From: Granulicella sp. L60
Lineage (GTDB): Bacteria; Acidobacteriota; Terriglobia; Terriglobales; Acidobacteriaceae
Length of the DNA: 64,000 nt
Direction of reading: 5' to 3'
Assembly: GCF_009765825.1 (NCBI RefSeq)
Contig: NZ_LMUR01000018.1
Location: 1,255,739 to 1,319,738 of the forward strand
Shown here: piece after piece, positions 1 through 9,413 of the stretch
Layout of the letters: each line of letters starts with the position of its first letter
Numbering within the stretch: position 1 is the stretch's first letter
Position numbers and translations under genes: made by a program
Notes under the pieces: model-generated
What the model saw: the letters and a program-made list of their open reading frames with translations, nothing else
Told to the model about the DNA's origin: nothing
Databases searched by the model: none

Positions 1-50
1 CGGATGACAGCTTTCCATGTGCCAGAAGTGGTCTTAACTATTGTCGCCAT
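1..50 (-). CDS. Site-specific integrase (tyrosine recombinase-like), N-terminal fragment cut by window edge
   Basis: The minus strand opens with ATG at 50 and reads MATIVKTTSGTWKAVIR before leaving the window. This resembles the start of phage/island tyrosine integrases, whose N-terminal arm-binding domain usually begins with a 'W-x-A/V-x-I-R' strand. A purine-rich GAGAGGG lies about 5 nt upstream of the ATG and supports the start. The gene sits 150 bp beyond the 3' end of a tRNA gene on the same strand, the classic position of an integrase in a tRNA-targeted island, with the rest of the element to the left. Only 16 codons are visible, so the family call rests on N-terminal resemblance plus context. 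The catalytic R-H-R-Y residues cannot be checked. Confidence 0.55.
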   Translation of the reverse strand, partial: MATIVKTTSGTWKAVI

Positions 51-59
51 TTGCCCTCT

Positions 60-101
60 CGGTACATATATCGGTATATCGCACTGTACCGAAATTGTAC
101 C
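60..101. promoter_or_regulatory. Inverted repeat upstream of the integrase start
   Basis: CGGTACA at 60-66 is answered by its exact reverse complement TGTACCG at 85-91, and a third half-like copy TTGTACC follows at 95-101. The group begins 10 bp upstream of the integrase ATG, so it could be an operator or recombinase/excisionase binding site. Function is inferred from position only. Confidence 0.35.
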
Positions 102-202
102 TTTTGGCAAAAGCACAGTTGACTTTAGCTGAATCGAAAATTCGAAATCTTCAGAATACTCATCTATCTATTTGAATTTAAATAGTTTACTCGAATGAGT
201 TT

Positions 203-278
<76 letters not shown>

Positions 279-280
279 TT

Positions 281-755
281 CCTTGTTTCAGTAGTTACTG
301 AGGTAGATCGAGGAGATGAATTTCTTCCTATACCTAAAACCGCAAGCTACTATTGGCCCTTTGGAAATTCAAGCGCAGAACGCTGAGTACCTCCAGTCAA
401 TCAAAGGCAAACCATCCTGTTTCAGCTGAGGCATGAACGAACCGCTGAAATATCGTTAAGCTGGAGTGTCAGACCGACTTCATCATTGTAAACGCATCGG
501 CCATCGCTTCCCCGGCGAGGTAGATCAAGGCTGTGTGGCTCAGCGAGTGGAGCACGAAGCCAGAAAATTCCTGTGACGCCCTGAGCTGAGGTGTTGAAAA
601 CACCTCAGTCATTTCAACGATTCTGTGCTATCGCGGAACTTACTAAGAATATGCTAATGCGCGCTCACCTGATGGTGATTTGTGGCCATTCCAAAATAGA
701 TAGTCCACTCTCCGGAACTTTTCCTCAAAGCATTTTATCCCGGTGATAACGGCGT
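281..755. other. Intergenic region with one perfect hairpin, no gene seen
   Basis: No convincing reading frame with a ribosome site was found. At 586-608 there is a perfect 10-bp stem (CTGAGGTGTT/AACACCTCAG) with a 3-nt loop. It lies 150 bp beyond the stop of the leftward amylase gene and could be its terminator, but no T-run follows on either strand. The tRNA promoter should lie just right of 278; no clear -10/-35 pair was assigned. Confidence 0.4.
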
Positions 756-2576
756 TTACTTGAGTTCGCTGATGGATGCTGTGCTGGGGGCGAGGTGGAT
801 GGTAAGAGTGTCGGTGGCTAAAGAGATGGCGTTGGGAGCTCCTAAGAGGATGTCGCTTTGGTGAGCGTCCTGTAGGTCTGTTGCGTCGGTTGGAATGATT
901 ATGTCTGATGCTTCGCTGCCTTTGTTGACGGCGATCAGGATGCGCTGGTTTGCGTGAGTAGACGTGGAGAGTGTGCGGACATAGACGAGGACGTTGCGAT
1001 CAGCGTGGAGCAGCTGTTCGGTTCCTTCCTGAAGGGCTGGGTGAGAGCGGCGAAGAGTAAGGAGGGTCTGAAGTGATGTGAAGACATACTGTTGTTCGGG
1101 TGAGCGGCCATGTGCACTGAAGGCATCGTTTGGCGTGGGGGCGAAGCCGCCGGGGAAGTCGTGGCGATTGTCTGGATCTTCGCCGCCTCGCATGGCGATC
1201 TCGTCGCCAGAGTAGATCTGCGGCATGCCGCGCATGGTGGTGAGGATAGTGAAGGCGAGCTCCAAGGTGTGGGGTGTGATGGCGGGATCGTTGAGAAAGC
1301 GAGTGGTGTCGTGGTTGCCGAGGAAGGGAATGAGTCGCTCGGGATGCGGATACAGATTGTCTAGGCGGAGGACGTCGGCGAGTTTGGAGATGGGCGCGTC
1401 TTTGAGGAAGACATCGCGAAGGGCGAAGTAGGTGGGGAAGTCAAAGGGTGTGTAGAGGCCGGTGTCGACGCCAGTGCGGGTGACGCCGCCCGCGAAGGTC
1501 GAGGTGATTGTTGGGTCACTGTTGAAGACCTCGCCGACGGTGGTGAGGTGCGGATAGAGGGCATGGAGTTGGGCGTGAAAGCTCTGCCAGAAGGGGCGTG
1601 CGACGTAGGGGAAAGTATCGATGCGTAGGCCGTCCAAGCCTGCCTGTTCTGTCCACCAGGCGGCGTTCTGGATGAGATATCGTGCGACGGCTGGATCTTC
1701 CTGATTGAGATCGGGGAGGGTATTGGCGAACCATCCTTGTGTGACGTTGATCTGGTCGCGCCAGGGCGCATGTGGATCGGTAAGAGGAGCGAAGTCGCCT
1801 TGGGCGATGGTGTGATGCTCGAGGGTGCCGTGAAACCAGGTGGGGTCAGGACTGCCTAGGACCCATGGGTGATTTGGACCGATGTGGTTGGGCACGATGT
1901 CGAGGACGAGCTTCATGTGGCGGGCGTGGAGCGCGGAGGCGAGGTCCTTGAGGTCGTTGAGGGAGCCGAAGTGTTCGTCGACCGAGTACAGGTCGGTGGC
2001 GCCATAGCCGTGATAGCTCTGGCCGCCGTGATTTTGATAGACGGGCGTGATCCAAAGGGTGGTGATGCCAAGTTGTTGCAGATAGTCGAGGTGTTGGAGG
2101 ATGCCGCGCAGGTCGCCGCCATGCCAGCCGCGCGGTTTAGCGAGATCGGCTTCGTGATCGGGGCCGTCGTTGGTCGGGTCTCCATCGGCGAAGCGATCAA
2201 TCATGATGAGGTACATGACGTCTTTCGAAGAGAATCCGGCGAATCCATCGGACGGCTTGCGACGAGGCGCGAAGGTATAGGAGGCAGAGGCTCGGCCGGC
2301 TGACGAACGGGCGATGATCTGGACCGTCTCAGTTTTAGCCGGTGACGACGTGAGCCAGAGCTGTGCGTAATGACCGTTTTCAGCGATGACGGTCTTAGCG
2401 ATGTGCAGCGCGGTGTCGCTGAGGGAGAAACGGGAACCTTTGAGACTGTCTCCTTTGACCAGGAGCATCGGTGCGGGCATAGAGGCCCACCAGTTTGGAG
2501 GGTCGACCTTTTCGATTTGAGGAGACTGGGCAAGTGCCGAGATGGTCAATGCGAAGACGGGAAAAAAGCGGCGCAT
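756..2576 (-). CDS. Secreted GH13 alpha-amylase / neopullulanase-cyclomaltodextrinase-like hydrolase
   Basis: Predicted to hydrolyse alpha-1,4-glucans or cyclodextrins outside the cytoplasm. A signal peptide (MRRFFPVFALTISALAQS) leads into an Ig-like N-terminal domain at about 20-105 of the cyclomaltodextrinase-N type, followed by the TIM barrel. GH13 signatures are clear: DIVPNH near 226-231, nucleophile D320 in GLRIDTF, acid/base E349 in TVGEVF, and transition-state D423 in FLGNHD. At 606 residues the length suits SusA/neopullulanase-like enzymes. The gene lies downstream of and codirectional with a TonB-dependent receptor (104-bp gap), suggesting a small starch/oligosaccharide uptake unit. 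Exact substrate cannot be told from sequence. Confidence 0.9.
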   Translation of the reverse strand: MRRFFPVFALTISALAQSPQIEKVDPPNWWASMPAPMLLVKGDSLKGSRFSLSDTALHIAKTVIAENGHYAQLWLTSSPAKTETVQIIARSSAGRASASYTFAPRRKPSDGFAGFSSKDVMYLIMIDRFADGDPTNDGPDHEADLAKPRGWHGGDLRGILQHLDYLQQLGITTLWITPVYQNHGGQSYHGYGATDLYSVDEHFGSLNDLKDLASALHARHMKLVLDIVPNHIGPNHPWVLGSPDPTWFHGTLEHHTIAQGDFAPLTDPHAPWRDQINVTQGWFANTLPDLNQEDPAVARYLIQNAAWWTEQAGLDGLRIDTFPYVARPFWQSFHAQLHALYPHLTTVGEVFNSDPTITSTFAGGVTRTGVDTGLYTPFDFPTYFALRDVFLKDAPISKLADVLRLDNLYPHPERLIPFLGNHDTTRFLNDPAITPHTLELAFTILTTMRGMPQIYSGDEIAMRGGEDPDNRHDFPGGFAPTPNDAFSAHGRSPEQQYVFTSLQTLLTLRRSHPALQEGTEQLLHADRNVLVYVRTLSTSTHANQRILIAVNKGSEASDIIIPTDATDLQDAHQSDILLGAPNAISLATDTLTIHLAPSTASISELK

Positions 2577-2680
2577 GAATCGTTCCTCAAGATGAACAAG
2601 ATGTCAGGGATTTGGTATGGGTAGATGAGCAGCAGCGGCACCAAAGAGAGGGCTCGATGGCGCCGCCTGGTTGGAATAAT

Positions 2681-5600
2681 TTAGAAGTTGACGTGGGCGG
2701 CTAGCTCAAGCTGGCGTTCGGTGTTGAGCCGAATGCTATTGATACTGCCGAAGCCGTTTGTAGTCTGCCCGGAGGTGCTCCACTCGTTCGTGCCCGGTAT
2801 GTTGAAGCCGTCGGTGATCTTCGTATCCGGATTGCTAAATTGTGGTGTATTGAGGAGGTTGTAGGCTTGAGCGCGGAACTCTGCGTTAACCCGTTCGGTG
2901 ATGTGAAAGCCTTTGAAGAGGCCCAGATCGACCGTCTTGAATCCCGGGCCTGAGAAGAAGTTGCGGCCCAGGTCGCCGGGACGGGTAGAGACTCCGAAAG
3001 AGTTGACGGGAGGAGTCGCGAAGACGCCTGAAAAGAAGGTGCGGTTGTTGGCGTTTGAAGTACCACCGAGGAGCTGGCGAGGGACCTTCTGGAAGCTGAT
3101 GAGATCGGGCCGATTATCGGGGCCATCGCTGCCGGGGGGCGAGTCGAAGTCGATGGGCGTACCGCTGTCGAGGGTGACGATGGTGTTGAGTTGCCAGCCT
3201 CCGACTAGCTCATCGAACGCGCGGTTCATGTGGGTGCCGAACATCTTGCCTCGGCCGAAGGGAAGCGAGTAGACGGCGCTGGCGACGAAGACGTTGTGTT
3301 GGTCCTGGTCGGAGTTGCCGTAGTTAGCTCGCAGGTCGGGTCCTGCTCCAGTGATGAAGATACGAGCGCCGGAGGTAGACGTCCCTGTGTTGAAAGCGCC
3401 GTTGGAGTCGTCGCGTGTGTGAGACCAGGTGTATGCGACGGTTGCAAGCAGGCTTGAGTTGACATGACGGTCGAGGTAGATCTGCAGGCCGTCGTACTTG
3501 GACGTACCGCCAGCGAGGCCTTCGGTGATTGTTCCTCGGTTTGTATAGAGTCCAGCGCCGGTGCCGTTGAGGATGGGAGAGTTTGCATTGAACCAGGTCA
3601 TGAGATGGTCTGATTTATTGCCAACGTAGGCGATGCTCAATGAGGTTGCGTGGTCGAGCTGTTGCTGAATCTGGAGGTTGTATTGAGAGACGGCTCCGTT
3701 CTGGTTGTTCTTTGGAACGGCGATAAGCGAAGAGTTGGCGAGATCAACTGAATTGACGGCGCCTGGTCCAAAGGCAGGGATAGGAAGCGCCGCGGTGGCC
3801 GTAGCGGCATTGTTCGGAGTGGTCGGGCTTTGGCCGGTGAAGGTAATGCGGTAGCCGTTGGCCGCAGTGTACTGGTTTATACCGTTGAAGCCGGGCTGGT
3901 TGGAGAGTTGATTGCCGACGCCGCCGCGATCGAGGAAGTAAAAGATGCCGTAGCCGCCGCGGAGCGAAGTTTTGCCGTTGCCGTAGAGATCGTAGGCAAA
4001 GCCGATGCGCGGGGCTATGTTGTTCTTGTCCGTGTTGATGAGCGAGCGAGAGTTTCCATTGATGCCGGCTACCTGCAGGGTTCCGGTGGAGAGATCGTAG
4101 TTCGCCTGATTGTTGTTCTGCTCGTGGGGATAGGTATAGAGATCGTAGCGGACGCCAAGGTTGAGAGTGAGGCGGCGACTGACCTTCCAATCGTCCTGGA
4201 AGAAGTATCCGGTCTCATAGTTGAAGGTTTTGAAGAAGGTGCTTGCAGCTCCGATCTCGTAGTCGGAGAAGCCGGCGAGGATCTCGGAGGTCTCGTACCC
4301 TGTGAATCGTCCGGTGTTAGGGAAGTTGACGCCGCCGAGGACGAAGTAGCCCTTGGAGTCGTTGCCCTGGAAAAAGTCAACCTCTCGGCTGATGATATTT
4401 GCGCCGGTCTTGAAGGTATGTTTCCCGTGAATCAACGTGAGACTGTCGAGGTACTGAAAGGTCTTTTCGGGTACCGAGTAGGGACCACCGTCACCGGTGT
4501 ACTCAATCTGACTATTGCTTCCACCGATCAGAGCGCCGCCACCTAAGAGCGAGTTACGGTTGGCATTGACGATGCCAAGATTGGCCGAGACGGGGATGTT
4601 TTGGTCGGGGTTGATGTAGGCGAACTCCGGACGTATGTAGCCGAAGCGAAATTCATTGATCAGATTCGGCGTAAAGATATGGGTGTAACCGGCCGCTCCG
4701 CCTCGCGGATGGTTAACGTTGCCACCGGAGGCGAATCCCGCAGGCAGGTTGGTGAAGAGGCTGTTAACGTTCAGGACATCCTGGCCGTAGCTGTAGCGGA
4801 CAAAGATGGAGTCTTTTTGAGAGATGCGATAGTCGAGGCGAACGTCGAAGTCGTTGTAGTTTTGGATGGACTTACGGACGGCGAAGAAGTTGTTGATGAT
4901 GCCGGAGCGACTAGGGAGATTGAAGGCGTTGAGATAGTTCAGTCCGGCAGAGTTGATGCGGTTAGCCGGGATGATGTTCCCATTGAAGGGCTGGCAGGTG
5001 GTGGGGTCGTAGATGGCACCGACGACGTTGGCCGTGCCAGCAGGCGGAGTGGGGCATCCGGTCTCTGCGAAGTTTGCGGGGTTGGTGGTGACGTTCTGGC
5101 CGAGAAGCTCAGAGAAGTTTCCCTGACGCATGAGGGCTGTGGGGACGCTGTAGAAGCCGGTATCCTTAGGCTGTTTCTGGCGGAAGGCCTGGTAGTCGCC
5201 GAAGATAAAGATTCGATCCTTCCAGATGGGTGCGCCGGCGGCAAAGCCGAACTGCTTGCGTTGAAAGGCGGGAGCGGGATTTCCAGGATTGAAGTATAGG
5301 GGGTTGGCGTCAAAGATCTGGTCGCGGAAGTAGCCAAAGGCAGATCCGTGGATGCTGTTCGTGCCTGATTTGACGGAGTTCTGCAGGATGGCTCCGCCGG
5401 CACGGCCGAACTCTGCCGGGGCGACGGAGGTGGTGACGCGGAACTCCTGAATGGCCTCCGGAGGAGTGAAGAAGACGATGGAGTTTACGAGGGACTCGTT
5501 ATTGTCAACACCATCGAGGAGGAAGTTGTTGGACTGCTGACGGAGGCCGTTGACGGAGAGTGCGCCACCACCCGAGTCGGAGTAGCGGAAGGTTTCTACG

Positions 5601-6160
5601 TTGCCGTTGCGGCCGCTGGCGTCAGAGCTGAATGCGCCGCGGGTAACGCCGGGGATGAGATTGGCGAGAGTGGTGAAGTTGCGCTGGTTGAGCGGGAGAT
5701 CGGTAACCTGCTTGCCTTGAATGACGGCTCCTGTGGCGGAGGTGGCCAGATCAACGACCGGGGCGGCGTCGTCAACCTCGATGGTCTCATTCGAGGTGCC
5801 GATGGGGAGTTTGAATTCGACGGTCTGAACCTGAGAGACCTCCAGGGTGAAGGTCTGGTCAAGACTTTTGAAACCGGTGTGGCTGGCATTTACGCGATAG
5901 TTGCCGCGGGGAACTGCGGAGAAGGTGAAGTTGCCGTCGCTGCCGTTGGTGATGGTCTGAATTGCCCCGGTGTCGGTGTTGGTGAGCTTAAGCGTGGTGC
6001 CGGGAACGACCGCGCCGGTGGGATCGGTGACGATACCAGTAACGCGACCTGTATCGGTCTGCGCAAGCAAGCTGCGGCCGGAAAGGACCAATAGGCAGAT
6101 CAGGATCGGTAAAATCTTTCCGACGATATTAGATACGCGTCGTGTGATGGCGGTTTTCAT
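2681..6160 (-). CDS. TonB-dependent receptor, Oar-like, with N-terminal carboxypeptidase-regulatory-like domain
   Basis: This 1159-residue outer-membrane protein has a signal peptide ending near SLLAQ, then a carboxypeptidase regulatory-like beta-sandwich (about 36-120; motif GIVTDPTGAVVPG), a plug domain (about 125-270; LNGLRQQSNNFLLDGVDNNE) and a long C-terminal barrel ending in aromatic F (LAAHVNF). The family is greatly expanded in Acidobacteriota and takes up large substrates, probably glycans or peptides, using TonB energy. The amylase gene follows on the same strand, so alpha-glucan oligosaccharides are a reasonable guess for the ligand, though inferred only. It diverges from a CadC/TolB-like regulator with a shared 228-bp upstream region. 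Confidence 0.92.
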   Translation of the reverse strand: MKTAITRRVSNIVGKILPILICLLVLSGRSLLAQTDTGRVTGIVTDPTGAVVPGTTLKLTNTDTGAIQTITNGSDGNFTFSAVPRGNYRVNASHTGFKSLDQTFTLEVSQVQTVEFKLPIGTSNETIEVDDAAPVVDLATSATGAVIQGKQVTDLPLNQRNFTTLANLIPGVTRGAFSSDASGRNGNVETFRYSDSGGGALSVNGLRQQSNNFLLDGVDNNESLVNSIVFFTPPEAIQEFRVTTSVAPAEFGRAGGAILQNSVKSGTNSIHGSAFGYFRDQIFDANPLYFNPGNPAPAFQRKQFGFAAGAPIWKDRIFIFGDYQAFRQKQPKDTGFYSVPTALMRQGNFSELLGQNVTTNPANFAETGCPTPPAGTANVVGAIYDPTTCQPFNGNIIPANRINSAGLNYLNAFNLPSRSGIINNFFAVRKSIQNYNDFDVRLDYRISQKDSIFVRYSYGQDVLNVNSLFTNLPAGFASGGNVNHPRGGAAGYTHIFTPNLINEFRFGYIRPEFAYINPDQNIPVSANLGIVNANRNSLLGGGALIGGSNSQIEYTGDGGPYSVPEKTFQYLDSLTLIHGKHTFKTGANIISREVDFFQGNDSKGYFVLGGVNFPNTGRFTGYETSEILAGFSDYEIGAASTFFKTFNYETGYFFQDDWKVSRRLTLNLGVRYDLYTYPHEQNNNQANYDLSTGTLQVAGINGNSRSLINTDKNNIAPRIGFAYDLYGNGKTSLRGGYGIFYFLDRGGVGNQLSNQPGFNGINQYTAANGYRITFTGQSPTTPNNAATATAALPIPAFGPGAVNSVDLANSSLIAVPKNNQNGAVSQYNLQIQQQLDHATSLSIAYVGNKSDHLMTWFNANSPILNGTGAGLYTNRGTITEGLAGGTSKYDGLQIYLDRHVNSSLLATVAYTWSHTRDDSNGAFNTGTSTSGARIFITGAGPDLRANYGNSDQDQHNVFVASAVYSLPFGRGKMFGTHMNRAFDELVGGWQLNTIVTLDSGTPIDFDSPPGSDGPDNRPDLISFQKVPRQLLGGTSNANNRTFFSGVFATPPVNSFGVSTRPGDLGRNFFSGPGFKTVDLGLFKGFHITERVNAEFRAQAYNLLNTPQFSNPDTKITDGFNIPGTNEWSTSGQTTNGFGSINSIRLNTERQLELAAHVNF

Positions 6161-6388
6161 TGTGGAGCCTCCAGAAGTGCGACTTGAATGCCAACGGTGT
6201 CGGCGGTTTCAGGGCGCGAGAAAGACCTTGGCAATATGCAGATCATCATCGCCATCGCTTTAAGATCTTTTTTGCGCCATATTTTCTTCAACAGCTAAAT
6301 GACTCATTCCATAAAAGATTTCATTGCTTATCAACAGCTAACTGACGATAGCGTCACGTGTTAGAGTCTTAATCTAAGGTTTTTAGTC
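6161..6388. promoter_or_regulatory. Shared intergenic region of divergent TonB receptor and regulator genes
   Basis: This 228-bp stretch separates two outward-facing starts and is more A+T-rich than the flanking genes, especially 6265-6390. It must hold both promoters. Near the right end, TGACGATAGCGTCA (6342-6355) contains the imperfect inverted repeat TGACG/CGTCA, a candidate binding site for the winged-helix regulator encoded next to it. Assignment is inferential. Confidence 0.4.
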
Positions 6389-8602
6389 ATGTCATCTCGC
6401 ATAGATATCGGATCGAAAGTTGGATTTGGGGTCTATGAAGCAGACTTGCAGACGGGTGAACTCTGGAAGGCCGGACGGCGAATCAAGCTGCAGAGCCAGC
6501 CGTTTAAGGTGCTTACCCTTCTTCTCGAGAGACCCGGTGAGGTTGTAAGCCGGGAAGAGCTGCAGTTGAGGTTGTGGGGGCCGGATACGGTCGTCGACTT
6601 CGATCACTCTTTGGGCACAGCTATTAATAAGATCAGGGATGCGCTGGGGGATACGGCAGACAACCCAAGGTTTGTCGAAACGCTGGCAAAGCGTGGCTAC
6701 AGGTTTATTGCGCCGGTAGTCGTACGCGAGGCGGCGCCTGCAGTAGAAGATTCTGGCGAGTTAGCGCACACTTCGACGCCTGACGTGACGGTATTGATTG
6801 CAGCGCCGTCCAATGATGTTGGTGCAGCATCCATTCGTTCCGCGACGCTCACCCCGGTGGCGACCTATTCGCGATGGAAGGCCGGACCCTGGATCGCTGT
6901 GATCTGCGCAGCTGGGGCTTTGGCAGGAACGGGTGGTTTCTATGCCGGATCGCGGAGGCCAAGTCCGCTGCCGAGGATTGATCGGCTGACCCGCACCGGA
7001 CGGATAGCACCAGGCATTCCGGCGATGGAGAGCTTACCTGCATCCGTTACGGATGGGTTGCGGATATTTATTCCAGTGATCTCTGGCGGCAGATCGGTTC
7101 TCGCGCAGGTGGATGTGCATACGGGTGCGGTGCAGAAGCTGCCGTTGCCCAGCGAGATCTCGTCGCCCATGCTCGGCGACCTCTCCCCGGACGGATCCAC
7201 GTTGCTTTTGCGCAATCACTTGTCTCCGGAGTCTGAGCAGCCGTTGTGGACGGTGCCGGTAGGGGGTGGGAGCGCGCTTCGATTGGCCAATGTAGTGGCT
7301 CACGATGCGACCTGGATGCCCGATGGCAAGAGCATTCTTTATGCTGCGGGTAATCAGTTGACCGTAGATCGGCTGGAAGATGGAGTCTCAACTCCGTTTG
7401 CGATCTTGCCGGGCCGCGCGTTCTGGCTGCGCTGGTCACCTAACGGTAAGCTTCTGCGATTTACGCTGATGGATCCTGTAGACCACACGCTAGGACTGTG
7501 GGAGGCGGAGAGAGACGGACGATCGGCGCGCCCGATTCTGAGCAACTTGACGAAGCCTTCTTCGGAGTGTTGTGGAATCTGGACTGGAGACGGCAAGTAT
7601 TTTGTCTTTCAGTCGGACCGGGGCGGGAGCAGCGATCTTTGGCGGTTGGATGGAAAGAGCGCTGTCAATCCGACGCGTGTGACCAATGGGCCGCTAAGCT
7701 TCGCCGGGCCGGTAACCTCGCGGATCGGGCATCGAATCTATTTTCTCGGTGTTGAGACGCAGTCGTTGCTTCAGCGTTACGACGCGGCACGGCGTGAGTT
7801 TGTGCCAGCGTCTGGATTCCTTGCGGAGGCGAACCGAGTTGAGTACGCGCGCGACCACCAGTGGGTGACCTGGACCGATGCCCAGGGCCGGCAATGGAGG
7901 GCGAAGTCGGACGGGACCGAACTAATTCAGGTCACACCGGACTCCATGCAGGTCTTCCTGGGCCGCTGGTCGCCCGACGGAAAGAAACTCGCTCTGATGG
8001 CTCGGGAGCCTGGCAAAGCATGGCAGATCTATCTAGTCGATGCAGATGGCGGCTCCCCGCAGAGGCTACTTAGGGAGAGCCGAAACGCGGCGGATCCCTC
8101 CTGGTCAGCGGATGGACAAGAGATCGTGTTCGGACGTGTTCCTGACATCATGGGCAAGGAAGATGGGCTCAGGGCACTGCAGATACTTGACCTCCGAACG
8201 CATGCCCAAAGTATCGTTCCAGGATCAGAGGGGCTCTTCAGTCCACGCTGGTCGCCGGATGGTCAATATATAGCGGCGATCTCTCTTGACCAGCGTAAAC
8301 TTCTCCTCTTTCATGTCGCGACTCAGACCTGGAAAACAATCGCAGATACGACGGTTGCGGATCCGGTGTGGGCCACAGACAGTAAGGCTATCTTCTTTCA
8401 CGCGTCTTCGGCGGATATGCAGCCTATCTATCGGGTGTCGATCCCCGACGGACGACTGGAGCAGATTGCGAATCTGTCGGATTTCAGCGGAGGGGACACA
8501 GAAGACTACTTCTTCTGTGGTCTGACGTTCGACAACATCCCGATCGTGCGATCACGAACGAGCACGGGTAATCTCTATACGCTTGATCTCGATGGTCCCT
8601 AG
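6389..8602 (+). CDS. Membrane-anchored winged-helix regulator with TolB/WD40-like propeller (CadC-like)
   Basis: Residues 1-115 form an OmpR/CadC-type winged helix (GVYEADLQTGELWKAGRRI... LAKRGYRFIAPV). A single membrane segment follows at about 168-188 (IAVICAAGALAGTGGFYAG). Residues 200-737 carry repeated 'WSPDGK' blades typical of TolB/PD40 beta-propellers. DNA binding would be cytoplasmic and sensing periplasmic, as in CadC and ToxR proteins, without phosphorylation. This architecture is common in Acidobacteriota. Its position divergent from the TonB receptor suggests that receptor and amylase as targets. ATG at 6389 is preceded by AAGG about 9 nt upstream. Confidence 0.85.
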   Translation: MSSRIDIGSKVGFGVYEADLQTGELWKAGRRIKLQSQPFKVLTLLLERPGEVVSREELQLRLWGPDTVVDFDHSLGTAINKIRDALGDTADNPRFVETLAKRGYRFIAPVVVREAAPAVEDSGELAHTSTPDVTVLIAAPSNDVGAASIRSATLTPVATYSRWKAGPWIAVICAAGALAGTGGFYAGSRRPSPLPRIDRLTRTGRIAPGIPAMESLPASVTDGLRIFIPVISGGRSVLAQVDVHTGAVQKLPLPSEISSPMLGDLSPDGSTLLLRNHLSPESEQPLWTVPVGGGSALRLANVVAHDATWMPDGKSILYAAGNQLTVDRLEDGVSTPFAILPGRAFWLRWSPNGKLLRFTLMDPVDHTLGLWEAERDGRSARPILSNLTKPSSECCGIWTGDGKYFVFQSDRGGSSDLWRLDGKSAVNPTRVTNGPLSFAGPVTSRIGHRIYFLGVETQSLLQRYDAARREFVPASGFLAEANRVEYARDHQWVTWTDAQGRQWRAKSDGTELIQVTPDSMQVFLGRWSPDGKKLALMAREPGKAWQIYLVDADGGSPQRLLRESRNAADPSWSADGQEIVFGRVPDIMGKEDGLRALQILDLRTHAQSIVPGSEGLFSPRWSPDGQYIAAISLDQRKLLLFHVATQTWKTIADTTVADPVWATDSKAIFFHASSADMQPIYRVSIPDGRLEQIANLSDFSGGDTEDYFFCGLTFDNIPIVRSRTSTGNLYTLDLDGP

Positions 8603-8788
8603 GACGCGATTTGAATACGTCGTTTGCTGTCGGCGTCGCATTGCTACTGCGATAAATCCCTAAAGGATGAAGTATTCGTAGAACGATGTCCATCCAACGT
8701 CCACCTAAAGATGGAGGAGATATCCACCCTGGGGTGCATGGTTTTTATGGGAGTTGGCCGTATCTTCGGAAGTAGCCACACCTCCAAG

Positions 8789-8815
8789 CGCCCCTGAGAA
8801 GGGGCGTCCTTTTTT
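8789..8815 (+). terminator. Rho-independent terminator after the CadC-like regulator
   Basis: A GC stem CGCCCC/GGGGCG with a 6-nt loop is followed by TCC and seven T residues. It lies about 185 bp after the regulator stop and before the convergent gene ending at 8844. The T-run is on the plus strand only. Confidence 0.75.
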
Positions 8816-8843
8816 AATCAGGGCGATACCTCTCGGATTGGTG

Positions 8844-9413
8844 CTACGGGATGCTGTAAGGGATCGCGAATCGTCCTAATTGGATGACGGAGTGATCTGA
8901 GGGGGGCCAGATGTGGATGGATTGAACGCCTCGGATTGTGGTGGCTGGCACCGCGGATACGTTCACCAGGGGCTTGCCGGTTAAGGCGGATGAGATGATG
9001 ACCTTCAACTCATCTTCGCCGCGTGTCCAGCCGAGGAGATAGTGTCCTTCGGGAAGGGTGGTGCTGCCGATTTTTAGGGGCACCTGAGTAAGAAGAAAGT
9101 TTGAGTATCTTCCGTTGGCGGAGTAGCCCGCGGTGATCAATACGACTCCGGCGATGTAGTGGCCTTTTCCGTCGGTTATTCCGGAGGCGGTGCGGAGTTC
9201 GGTTTCAATGTGTTCTGCGATTACGGGTGCGCGGTCGGGGATGATCGAGGCAAGTTCTTTGTCGGTCGCGGATCGCCACTGGGAGGTGTGCTCGGTTTGA
9301 CCGTGGACGTACGGGAGACAGAAGAGCGAAAGGCTCAGCATGAGGGCTGTGAGATAGATAGCTCTGTGACTGGTTTTGCTGTCGGCTTTGGGTTTGATCC
9401 GGCGGTTAGTCAA
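8844..9413 (-). CDS. Secreted protein of unknown function, coupled to response-regulator operon
   Basis: Not recognised. The 189-residue product has a hydrophobic segment (about 18-38) ending HGQ, a likely signal peptide. The mature part alternates short beta-like stretches (AGVVLITAGYS, LPEGHYLLGW). The only start giving the full signal sequence is TTG at 9413, which lies inside the end of the response-regulator gene (8-nt overlap), implying translational coupling and a shared transcript. It is the last of three codirectional genes (sensor kinase, regulator, this). Possible roles as accessory or target of the two-component system are speculative. Confidence 0.6.
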   Translation of the reverse strand: MTNRRIKPKADSKTSHRAIYLTALMLSLSLFCLPYVHGQTEHTSQWRSATDKELASIIPDRAPVIAEHIETELRTASGITDGKGHYIAGVVLITAGYSANGRYSNFLLTQVPLKIGSTTLPEGHYLLGWTRGEDELKVIISSALTGKPLVNVSAVPATTIRGVQSIHIWPPSDHSVIQLGRFAIPYSIP

